DNA from: Ooceraea biroi
Taxonomy: Eukaryota > Arthropoda > Insecta > Hymenoptera > Formicidae
NCBI RefSeq assembly: GCF_003672135.1
Contig: NC_039509.1
Coordinates: 10,240,663-10,304,662 of the forward strand
Length of the DNA: 64,000 nt
Direction: 5' to 3'
Of the stretch, positions 50,301 through 61,499 are shown piece after piece. The translations under genes and the position numbers were made by a program. How positions within the stretch are numbered: the stretch's first letter is position 1; each line of letters opens with the position of its first letter. The notes beneath the pieces were generated by a model that saw only the letters and a list, made by a program, of their open reading frames with translations, was not told where the DNA came from and ran no database searches.

Positions 50301-50588
50301 CCGTTTTTTATGACAGAGATAAAAGACCGACCGCGAGGCTACAGAGATACGTAATGACTCTGTGCCCACTCTGTGGAAAACGATTTCAGGTGATTGACAA
50401 CAAGTAACTCGTCGATCTCTTTGCTCGCGGATTGCCTGTTTAATTCGAAGGACAAGTCACAAAGCGCGGACGTTGTTTCATGACATTCTTTGCAGCCATC
50501 TTCCCTTTTTTTAACCAGCTGCAAGTTCGATGAAGGTTATCATCGTTACATCATTGTTTTTCATTTCAATGTTTAGCATCCATCTATA
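47375..50588. other. Non-coding stretch, one long but doubtful frame
   Basis: I see no gene I can support. A minus-strand frame of 266 codons (48952-49752) joins an AT-rich half and a GC-rich half and looks like chance. On the plus strand 49588-49689 reads as a short acidic coiled-coil-like peptide (containing RLDREDIYDLESRVEEL) that could be a retroelement remnant. An alternating TATACGCG palindrome lies at about 50179-50213. Confidence 0.4.
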
Positions 50589-51343
50589 CAGGGTGAGGCA
50601 CCTAAATCAGGCCACCTGAATATCTCGGCTGTTATTGGTGATAGAAAAAAATGTGTCGGACCAAACTTGCATGGTTTCGAGGGACACATAATTTGTTCTA
50701 AATAGTTTTTTATTAGGTGGACGCGTAGAGGTCATATGAAGGTGAACTTCGTTTTTTTAAATGGTATGATATGTTTTTTTACGTACCATCTAGTAGAGCG
50801 TTTGAAGATGCGCACATTGATCTACGGATCAAAATCATTCAAGGTCACTGAAGGCCAACTGCAAGGGAAAATAATTTACTTCATATTGCCTAGAGTTCTC
50901 TGCTATTAAAAATACTGTAAACTCAGAAATGAAAAAGTTCTAGCCGTTAGAAATGTTTTCTTTTCCGAGAAGTTCTGAGTTGATGATATCATTATTTTTT
51001 ATATTGCCTAGAGTTCTCTGCTATTGAAAATACCGTAAATTCAGAAATGAAAAAGTTCTAGCATTTAGAAATTTTAGCCTTCAGTGACCTTGAATGATTT
51101 TGATCCGTAGATCAATGTGCGCATCTTCAAACGCTCTACTAGATGGTACGTAAAAAAACATATCATACCATTTAAAAAAACGAAGTTCACCTTCATATGA
51201 CCTCTACGCGTCCACCTAATAAAAAACTATTTAGAACAAATTATGTGTCCCTCGAAACCATGCAAGTTTGGTCCGACACATTTTTTTCTATCACCAATAA
51301 CAGCCGAGATATTCAGGTGGCCTGTTTTAGGTGCCTCACCCTA
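50589..51343. mobile_element. 755-bp fold-back DNA element with 267-bp arms, TA flanks
   Basis: The left arm 50589-50855 (CAGGGTGAGGCACCTAAAT) and the right arm 51077-51343 are inverted copies that match almost base for base. I see a mismatch only at the outermost base and near position 19. TA lies directly outside both ends, as with Tc1/mariner-type elements. The 221-bp centre has no transposase but contains a direct repeat. The near identity of the arms suggests recent insertion or gene conversion. Confidence 0.9.
50883..51072. repeat. 72-bp direct repeat inside the fold-back element
   Basis: Copies are 50883-50954 and 51001-51072, both starting ATATTGCCTAGAGTTCTCTG, with about six differences. 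The spacing is 118 bp. Confidence 0.9.
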
Positions 51344-54149
51344 TATAACTAAACTTTGAGACTTTAAATCGGAGCTTCGCATGAAAGTAACTTGGAGTTA
51401 GCTGCAAATGTAGGATTTTTTATCCATTGCTTGAAGATTATTTCGCAAGAAATCCATCTTTTCTTTAATTACAAGCGAGTGCTTATAACGTGTGAAATTG
51501 TGGGTGTTATATTTTTATGAAAGAAAATTGATTAATCAAAGAATCTATTAATATAATGTTAAATAACATTATTAAAAGCAGACGCGAAAACCTTTTGCGA
51601 AATAGGATTTTGTGTGAAATAGAAAATCGTCCTAGACCGTAGTGTGTATGCAACAAAAATGTTTCGTGCAGAGTGTGAACGTAAAAATCAGCGATGGAGC
51701 GCGCGCGCGCGCGCGACAGGCTGAAATGTTCGACGTTAAGGTGAGTCAGCGAGTGCACCGAACTTACACTAAAAGTAAGATAGTATTATCGCTTGAATTT
51801 GCCTCGGCAGAGCGTGCAGGATGCAGGAATGGCTAAATAAATATTTGTTCTCACTCATGTTTTCTTTCATGCGCGTTTTGCGCCGAACTTTTTGCCTCCC
51901 CGCTGTAAATACATCTGCGAGAAAGATAATCATTAAAAAAACACGCGAAATAACCGCTCAAGGCGCCGCGTTTGCTTTGGATTGAAACAGATTTCGCTGT
52001 TAGACAAAAACCGGTGGAACATACGAAACCATCAACAATAAAACTCAATCCTCGCAATATTGACGATTTTTGCAACCGTGCAGAGAATTACTTCAGACCT
52101 ATAATACTTCTATTTGTACAGGTATTTTAAGATTTAAGAAGTTTTCATAAAGAATATTCATCATTATGATGAATAATTCGATTAAACTCCAAGACAAGTT
52201 CTGTCAATGATACCTATAATTAAATAATTTCCATTTATTTTTGTTATTGATATTTTATTTTTATTATTAATTTATTAAATTAAATAATCCATAATTATAA
52301 GAAAATAGCATCTTTTCCTTCATACTGATCACTGTTTTACTGGATTGACCGGCTCTGGATCCAAATGGACACCGTTTGGCGAGGATTAAACAGTAAGCGA
52401 ATCAACCAATCATCAAAATATCAAGATTTCGAGTGTTTAAAATGGCAGTTTAAAATCTTGACCGCGATTGTTCACTTCGCTTACTGCTTATGATTTCTTA
52501 ACTGCACGACGATTAACATCGCAGCGCACATTCATGCGCAACTTCGCAGGAATTTTGCGAGATCCCGTAGGGATACATAGTTCAGCTGATGATCGAAGAG
52601 CAGCCACGGAATTTTCTATATCGGCTCTGTAAATATTTTGCTTTCATCATGTCCCACGTTCCGCCACTCGACTCTTATTACCAAGCATCTGTAATTCCAA
52701 CAACGGTGATCTTGTGCTCAAGCTGAAACAAGAGAAGAGCGATGAGAACGCAGCCAAGGGACTTATCCGGCGTTTTTAAACTTTGTTACTTAAGTCACTA
52801 ATGACCGTGCTTTTCATTAGATTTAAATGGGCAATATGGTGCGCACGTACTTTATGCATTTATGCGGTTTTCCATGATTCCGTTTACGGTTTCCATTTCT
52901 CGTGTTTGTGTGCAGCGTGATCTTCAAACGATCCTACGTCCGAACGACGTCAATGCCAGTCACGTCACCAATTACTTTTATGTGTCAATAAGCCAATGAC
53001 CCCATAATGATCACATCGAGAGTATTATATGCGCATTTCCCAAGCCTGATACATACGTATTCCGTCGCGCGCGCGTTTCCGAGTGTCATTTACAATGCAT
53101 GGGCGTTATTTACCGAAGGAACGATCGATATGGTAACGTAAATATAGCGCAAGCGAGAGATGCCGGGTCTTCCGCTCTTCCGGGTTGCCGTTTACGAGGA
53201 ATTTTGGGGAAAGATTGTCCGCCGTTGAGGAAATGCAGCAGTATTGTGGTTATCGTAAATCGATAAGCGCTAAACTTAGATTGATAAATACGATATATAA
53301 ATCGGAGTACGTCTTGCCTTTCGCGCGTTATTTTCTAAGAGATAGGTAGTGTGCAAGAAAATGTGACGTAGCAACAAAGTATAAAAATGTGATAATTAAA
53401 TGTGCTGTCCATTTAATTTCCGCTCAAGCTCGGACGCGCGTTTTAATGTTGAGCCGTTGAAACATCGCGTGATTAAATTAACGTGTTGTTTATACACGTA
53501 CGTGTCAGTCGAGTCTTGCGTGTGCACACTTCATAAAGATATATCCCGCAGTTTAAACATGTCAAAGACTGCGGGCTTTGCTATAAACGGAAACTGAAAG
53601 CAAGCAAACTATCCGCCCCGAAAGCTCTCCGATTATACTTGCTTATCGCTCGTTGTTCATCAGCAACGACGACCTACATGAACAAGTACAGACGGGCAGA
53701 TAAGTGAAAAACGCCCAACGAAATTTCGACGGGCGAACGATAATGAAATTGTTGCGGAGGGGAAAAAAAACGTCGAGTTTGTCGAGTGACACAGGCTAGT
53801 TGACAGGGCTTTTTTAGTCTCCCCTGTTTTTCGCTGACGTATATGATAATCCAAGGGCGTTTTATATTAGATACGATCACTTTATTATCCTTTCGCGTTA
53901 ATGTGGTATTAGTACCAAAGTAACAGTCGAAAATAGCGTTTCGAGCGAGAGCGAGAGGGTGCGGGATGTGGCGGGGCAACGCGACGCTGGCCATTAGGCC
54001 AATGAGTACGAAGCCGCACACCGGAAGTTAATTTAATGCACGTATCGGTTGGCGATCGTATTAGTTCACGATCGCCGAACGCGTCGTAAAAGACGAGGTC
54101 GATATCGATCGGAAGACATATAGAAAGCAGCGGATATGGGTATAGCCGT
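51344..54149. other. Intergenic or intronic, no gene seen
   Basis: Mixed-composition DNA without a supported exon. A CG-only run (GCGCGCGCGCGCG) lies at about 51699-51715. Open frames are short and unlike protein. Confidence 0.5.
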
Positions 54150-55711
54150 ATGAAGAATCGTGTCGAAGCACGCATATCGTTTTCCCCTGCTACCAACCGT
54201 GCCACCAAGGTCGATTCACCTGCGACAGTTCTGCGAGCACCCGATTTTGTTCATTCGACGATTCGGCGAATCCTCGAGTGCGTCGCGGCTCGCTTTCCTT
54301 CCGCGTTTCGTCTGCAATGGCTATCGGTGGACGACAATGTCGTTACCCGGCGAATCGTGACGGCAAGAGAAGCCTATTCTGCTCGTGCACCTGCAGCTGC
54401 GCTACCTCGTCTAGCCCTGAAATCGAAGATCAACCAGACGGATTTTGTAAGTTTGATGAGCGCGTCTCACAAAAGGTCGAATGAATAATCTAACGCAGTT
54501 TTATAAATATGCAAGTTGTTTCTTGTTCCTACTTGTTGACTACTCATAATATTTTATCGAAGAACTAGTATCTCCAGTCCAGTCACTTGTCGCTCTCGTA
54601 ATAAATTCCTGCTACAAGTTGACCTCTATAAAATTCTAACTTGTTGCAAAGTTGAGCGCAACTTGAATGCTATTTAATTACTGCTCATATTGGATTCTAA
54701 AATTCAACATTTCAGCTGTACGACTGAAAATTTAATCGCTGGGATTTGCTGTTATGGCTGGGATTGGAAATTAACTTGTTGATTAACTGAAGAGATTTTT
54801 TCAGTTCGCTACGAGTGTCTCGATATTGAAAACTTCTATTCTTAAAGTCTACTTATTAATTCCAGTAAAACGATTACATCTTTTTTTAGTACCGTAAATG
54901 TTTGTCCGGATCACGCTGCATCATTCCGTATTGGTCATCGTGGGAGGCATCGATATACCCACAGAATCGATTCGGGGCGTGGGATGGTACTATGAACGGA
55001 CGTACTAAATGATGATGGAATAAAAATTGTTATCAATTTGTCCGTTGGATAACACGCGACACCTGCGCACTATTCAATGTCATCGCGTGAACGATCGCCC
55101 GGCTTTATCATTCGCGACAGCGAAACCGAATACCGAGCAAGGCATCGTATTGCTTCGCGTTGTAGTTGCTTTAATGAACCATTGATAATGGCCTTCCCCG
55201 TGACAGCGGTGTTCCGTCTTGATTCTAATGCGGCGTGGATCAACGCTTTCGAGATTGCGTCCTATCGTGTTACGAGATGTTCTCTCTCTCTCCCCCCCCC
55301 CCCCTTTTCTCTTCTCTCGTTTATAGTCTTTGATTAATTGTACGCTGCAGAAAAATTATTTGCTGGCGCGTCAGTTCTATATTTTGCGTCTCGTATTCGG
55401 TAATGACGATGCGGACGAGTGGCCGAATGTGTATTATTCCGCCAAACGTGACTGTTACTCGATATTGTTCCCCGTAGTTGTACATGACTTTCAGTTTCTG
55501 CTTCGAAAAACACAGTTCACTGAAACGGATCAGCGTGAAACTATACACACGTGGAATCAGCAAAAATACAAAGTTTTGTTTGAAAGGCTTGTCGGTTGAT
55601 TTGCAGGTTCGCGGAACGCAGTCAAGCTGGCTGCCTCCGGCGGTAATCCCGCCGCTGCCGTCGCCGGATCCGCGCATCCTCCTGTGCTTTGGAGCTCCCG
55701 CAGGAAGCCGG
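54150..55711 (+). other. Candidate spliced exon pair of an unknown plus-strand gene
   Basis: A GC-rich stretch ends at a good donor (TTTT then GTAAGT, intron from 54447). A second GC-rich island (55607-55711) sits between GATTTGCAG and a GTAAGT donor at 55712. Two frames stay open across the junction: one from the ATG at 54150 (99 codons, phase 0) and one from the ATG at 54317 (43 codons, phase 1, containing CSCTCSC and then LAASGGNPAAAVAGSAHPPV). I cannot choose between them, and both exons could be 5' UTR. Further exons would lie to the right and were not found. I do not recognise any family. Confidence 0.4.
55286..55306. repeat. CT run followed by a poly-C tract
   Basis: A short TCTCTCTC run is followed by eleven or more consecutive C residues, a likely length-variable tract. 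Confidence 0.85.
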
Positions 55712-56158
55712 GTAAGTTTATCTCTTTCTAATGCTTGATCATATTTTCTGTTTGAATGCTACTTTGTTCTTTTTTTCCTTTTTTTTAATCGTCGACGAGC
55801 GGCGACTCCGCTTCTGCGAGCAAAACAGCATAGCCTGATGAAAATGTTGATATACTTTAAACATCATTTGCAACTACCGGTGTTGTAAAATTTTATACGT
55901 GAAAATCCACGGCTACCGAGAAATTGCCAAAGTTCGTCTTTGAGATGTTTTGTGCTGTTCTTCGTATTCGTGAAACTTTGTACCTCCAGACTGTCATCCA
56001 TTCCGATCACTTCGGGCAGTTTCAGCAGAAAAAACTTCAGAGTTGAAGTCGGTTTACATTTATTTTCGCGAAAGTGCCAGCTGAGTTTGCGATGGGAATT
56101 ATGAAATTGGTTTCTCGCTGTACTTTACATCATTCCCCTAAAAAATGTTACGTTTACC

Positions 56159-57482
56159 CAAGGGATCTATCGCACTCGGCAATAGGTGTACAAATTTTGA
56201 GCAATACATAACAATAACAAGGGAATAACTACACAATATTGGGAAATAAACGGCAATATTGGGCAAAAAAGCAATAGTAGGCAATAGACGGAAATAAAAA
56301 ATAATAGTGTATAATAAAGCAGCAATAGAGGAAATAAACAGGAAATAAATAAGCAATACAACAGAAATAGCTAAACAAGCACGAGCCGGCGCGTAAATAT
56401 CCTCACTATCATTTCTGTGCTTACTACAGTTCGCAACTGTGCTTAATAATTTCTTGATAAATTGAGTTCAAATAAGTGAGTTCAGTTCAGTTCTAGTAAG
56501 AGTTTGGTGTTCTCTCTTGTCAAAATGGGTAAATAATCAGATATTATTTTAATATTTAATATTTAACCATATTTTACTTATATAGTATATATAGTATAAC
56601 TGTCACAGTAAAAAAGGTGATCTCCATGAATGTGTACATAAAACTTGATTCCTACAAAAGATTCAGGATTCTACGACACATTCTGTCGCGACTGGCACAT
56701 TTCTGCAGTTATTACCTTTGTTTCCTATATTGCCCAAATATTGCTTTTATTACCGTTATTAATTAAGTATTATCGTTACATCGCCGTTATTGCCAAATAT
56801 TGTGCATATATTTCCTTATTTCTGAAGCTATTGCTTTCTATTTTCAAGAAAAAGGGAGTTAGAAGAGTATGAAAATTTGCATTTTAAATATGAAAGAAAC
56901 AAAATTTAAAAATTTATTAGTCCTTAGAATGGAGCAAACACAAAATAACATAAAATAAAATATTATAATAACATATATAATAACATAACATATTTTATGT
57001 TAAAGAAATATTTCTTTTATAATAACAAACCAAAATTTTTTACATTAAATATTAATATTCGGAAATATTAATATTTAATGTAAAAAATTTTGGTTTGTTA
57101 TTATAAAAGAAATATTTCTTTAACATAAAATATGTTATGTTATTATATATGTTATTATAATATTTTATTTTATTTTGTGTTTGCTCCATTCTAAGGACTA
57201 ATAAATTTTTAAATTTTGTTTCTTTCATATTTAAAATGCAAATTTTCATACTCTTCTAACTCTCTTTTTCTTGAAAATAGAAAGCAATAGCTTCAGAAAT
57301 AAGGAAATATATGCACAATATTTGGCAATAACGGCAATGTAACGGTAATACTTAATTAATAATGGTAATAAAAGCAATATTTGGGCAATATAGGAAACAA
57401 AGGTAATAACTGCAGAAATGCGGAACTTATTACCGTTTTCGGCAATAGGTGTACACTTGTTTTAAGTGTGGTAGACCCCCTG
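56159..57482. mobile_element. 1.32-kb non-autonomous hAT-type element with 8-bp target duplication
   Basis: CGTTTACC occurs at 56151-56158 and again at 57483-57490, flanking the element. The termini CAAGGGATCTATCGCACT and, inverted, CAGGGGGTCTACCACACT match at 14 of 18 positions, with only transitions between them. An 8-bp duplication and a CAGGGG-type end are hallmarks of the hAT superfamily. Subterminal CGGCAATAGGTGTACA occurs near both ends in the same orientation, and GGCAATA/TATTGCC motifs recur inside. No transposase frame is present. Confidence 0.85.
56696..57421. repeat. Giant near-perfect palindrome inside the hAT-type element
   Basis: Arms of about 363 bp meet at about 57058-57063 with almost no spacer (ATTAATATTC then GGAAATATTAAT). 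Outer ends are ATTTCTGCAGTTATTACC and its inverse. Small differences accumulate in the outer thirds. Confidence 0.9.
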
Positions 57483-60400
57483 CGTTTACCATTTTTATAT
57501 CTCAACTTGCTCTATACGAGGAAAGAAGTTTTTCATCTTTATATTATTCGCTACGTACGTTCATATAAAATTCATGTCACGTGGATATAATCGCTTGTAA
57601 ATTACTGATTAAAAGATAGACTTACTTAATATCATGCTCTGTACTTGTTTGATGTACCGACACACGCGTGCAAACGTGGATCACGGAATTAGCCTGGAGG
57701 TCAATTTCAGTGCGACAGGCTAATTCGATACGACTCGCATGCTCGTTTGACCCGTACTTATTGACCCCGCACGCCTAATCCTGAATCTTCACTGCAACTT
57801 TCTCCCTCTTCTTTCGTTCTTTCCTTTTTCCTATAACGAGTAACGTAATAACGCTTTACTCGCTGTTTCTCTTATTTCATTCGCGTTTGTTGTGACAAGA
57901 CGTATACCTGTTTAATTAACATTTTAATTGTTCTCGTTCCACGTTAACTGTTTTATATTTCACTTACTTTTTCTCGCGTTGGTTAAAAACATCCTTTGAT
58001 GCTGAGCATCCAGCGAGTAATCCCGCGATTCTACTTATTTTTCATTCTACGATCACTCTCGTAACTGGCAACGCGTCTTCGCATGGAGCAGAAAGTGCTC
58101 CAACGGATACATCAATTAGGAGGCGGCTAATTTACGAAAGTTGCGGTCTTTCCGCTCTCGCGAATGTAGACATCCGACGTCTCACGTCTCGAGGCCCAAA
58201 TACCGAGCCCAAAACGGAGAAAACGGAGAACGAAAAAAATGGAAAAATTTGTTCCTCACGGACGACGCAGTGGACTGTCATTGGCATTAGTGAGCATGTT
58301 AATGCCGAGGAAAGCGTGAACTTGAGTGGTCACACAAATGTGTCGACATCTAGATCGGTCAAGGCTATGATGGCGCGTACGACATATCGCGTAGAAATCC
58401 AGCCATCCATATTAACGTATCATATCCGAAACTACGGCGTAGAATCTTTTTTTTGTTAGCAGCGCATGATCGACATTGCAATAAATGGTGTATGAGGATT
58501 GAAAGTACGTGGGAGAAAATGGAAGGAGTATAAATAGAAGAGAGATCCTTCGATATAACATCGCAAAAGAAATGCTTAATTAGATTATTAGTCTACAGTA
58601 GGCGTGAATGTATGATCAATTCTCATTTTAATTATGATTATTAACGCAATGATCGCAGGAATATCATGATGCCTTTTTTCTAATTGGATTGGAGGAAGAA
58701 ACATATATCGGGATACACATACATCGCGAGGAAAATGTTGATGAAAATTCTTAGAAACTGTAGATTGAATGTGCGTGTTAATGTAATATTAAATCATTGA
58801 GGCATAATTAAATTAGCGCTTATAATTGTGTTGGTCGACTTCTGCGTATGCATGCTTCATTAAGATGTATTTCATAATTTAAACATGTCGAAGATCGTGA
58901 ATAGTTTCCAAACAAAAGAGAATACCAAAGCAGAAAGTGCAAATTTTAGGGAATCTATTCAATATCATTTAGTATTATATTAAAAATTCGCACTGTAATT
59001 TTATTACCTAAAACATATTAATTTTTCATGTTGCATTATACTATCAAAGTTATGATATTTATAATTAATTATTCCTGAACTATTATGATTTTCAAAATAT
59101 AAGTGGAGAATGAAACGAATCAAGTTCACAATATGATGACTTAAAATTGCAAAGAAAAAAGCTTAACAAGTCTCGAAGCGCGCGCATGACTGTTGTTCTC
59201 GCAGCAACCGTCGAAAAACATATCATCCGTGAAGAGAAATTTGTCTGTTCGTGAGGTGTACAGCCGATGCTATGTAACAAGCAATTCCGTTATAACAACG
59301 AGACAGCGAGCGTCCGAAGCACGAAGAAATATACGTTGGACGGACTCGCTAGCGATGATTGTGCGATAGCGATAGTGAAACTTGCCTTCGAAAATTGCCT
59401 CACAAGGTCAAAATTTTTGATCACTTGTTGCAGCCATATTATACCATGAAGTCTAAAATGGAAAATTCTTGCATAAATTTTTGCATAAATTCTTCTCACT
59501 AGACACATCGAAAGATAAATTACTTTGTTATTTATTTAAACTACCATTTACGTATTCGCGACATGTATATAACAAATAGGTTGAATATAAAATGCAGATT
59601 TTGGATATTTTTGTTTCAACCAACGGATACATCGTAATCCCACACGTATCTTACATTTCTGGCGAAAACAGATGTATCTGTAATCCGTCGAGCACGGGGG
59701 ACGATATGCGAAAAGGCTGATTTGTTTTTATTTGTGCACTGCGAAAAAAAGATTTGTATGTTTTTTCCATTTCTGACGTCATAGTGCAATATGGTTGCCG
59801 ATACGAACGATTAGGAGCCTTAGCGCGAGAGAGCCTTCCCGCGTGAAAAATTCTCGCGGTTTTGCCGGCGTTCTTAACGCTGACGCAAAACTACCGAGTG
59901 TAAGCTCAATATACCGTGCGATACCACGAACGCTACCTCATCAGTTGCATAATCCGACACTGCATGACGTTGTCTACGTGCATCGGTACGGCGCAGCATG
60001 GCGCTAGCGCGCACGCGTGCTTACGCACTTAACGTATCCACGCACGTATTACAAAATAAAAAAAGAATAAAGCATGAATACTTATTTTTAACTTTCTATT
60101 TTTGGTATCGCGTGATGCATGATAGCAACACGCATTTCTTTTTTATTTCCTCTGTGGATTGATGCGATCTCTACGTTATTTGGAGTCGCATAGTCATAAT
60201 TCAGAATAAATTCGTAAATTTTAAGGCTGTTGCAATTATATTGGATTGTGACGTCAGAAACGGGAATTTATGTGAAATTTTCTCTCGTACTGTACATTGT
60301 GCAAAAAATAAGTTAATTGTTCGTATATTATTTGTCTTTGGCAACATAAGTGTATGAAATGTGCTGAAGAATTCTTGATTCGTGGATTAATAGACAACTA

Positions 60401-60507
60401 TTGATAATAAGTAATCACATAGTAATTACAAGATACATTTTTATTGAGATGCGTGTAGAATTATATATTTTTTATTTCTTAATCGAGATAGTGATTTTGG
60501 TATATTA
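57483..60507. other. Non-coding stretch, no gene seen
   Basis: AT-rich DNA without an exon I can support. I see no inverted repeat or known RNA gene. Confidence 0.5.
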
Positions 60508-60509
60508 TA

Positions 60510-60803
60510 CACTGAAAAAAAATCTGGTTACATTAATTAGAAATCTGGTAGGTTCAACCAGTCTGTTTGGAAAATGGATGAATCAGAATTCCTTTAGGAA
60601 TTATCAGATTATAGTACCAGTCTGTCTGTTGGAAAATGGATGAATCAGAATTCCTTTAGGAATTACCAGATTATAGTATAATCAAACGTTCTAGTTATAA
60701 AATATCCAGTCCTATCGTGATAAGTAGATATTCTGCTTGGTTTAACCAAAATGCATTCTTTCATATACGTCTTGTTGATACAATTAAACCATTTTTCTCA
60801 GTG
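60510..60803. mobile_element. 294-bp MITE-like element with an internal tandem duplication
   Basis: The left end CACTGAAAAAAAATCTGGTT and the right end read inversely, CACTGAGAAAAATGGTT, form inverted termini, each next to TA. Inside, two units of about 60 bp (60558-60616 and 60617-60678) both contain GGAAAATGGATGAATCAG followed by the palindrome GAATTCCTTTAGGAATT. Confidence 0.75.
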
Positions 60804-61499
60804 TACCTAATCTATCTTGCAGAACGAACGCGAACGATGGCATACGGAAAAACCAATTTATTTCGATGTATACATAGTTGGAAAAGAAAACGCTCTAGTC
60901 GAAGAAAAGATTCATGTATGCTTTTTTGTTTCATAATCCTATATGGCTGTAATGATTGATCAGGAGTCTTAAAAAGGATAAGGATGGAGTGGAGCGATAA
61001 AGAATGTTATTCAAAGACACCTGTAACGCCTTAGACAAATCTATTCGCATCTATCCTGGTTTCCTAGTAGAATGGACGAATGAAACGACGACTGCTTGGT
61101 ATATAACGAGATCTGGTTGGTGCTGTGGATGCTTCTTTAGCTCTCTCTTTCTCTGTTTCTTTTTCTCTCCCTCCCACCTACCCTCTATCTGGTGACGCGT
61201 GTACGAGTACACGCGTTCGTGCACGCGCGTAGTTATCGTACGAATGTGACGATGCAAGCGTATTATATACATGATAGGCGACGAAGCGAGATAGAATATT
61301 TATCTAGGCTTGTTTGCAGTCGAAACTTTTGTCACTTGCGAGTATACTGGTGCAAGTGCCGCGCGATAATTTCGGTCCATCATTTCTTATTTATGCATAT
61401 CATTTGTTATTTATTTACGTTATTTGTGCACTCGTCCGCGATATAAGTTTCCGAAACGTCTGATCCTCCGACTTCGACCACGGCCGATGATTCGATTTG

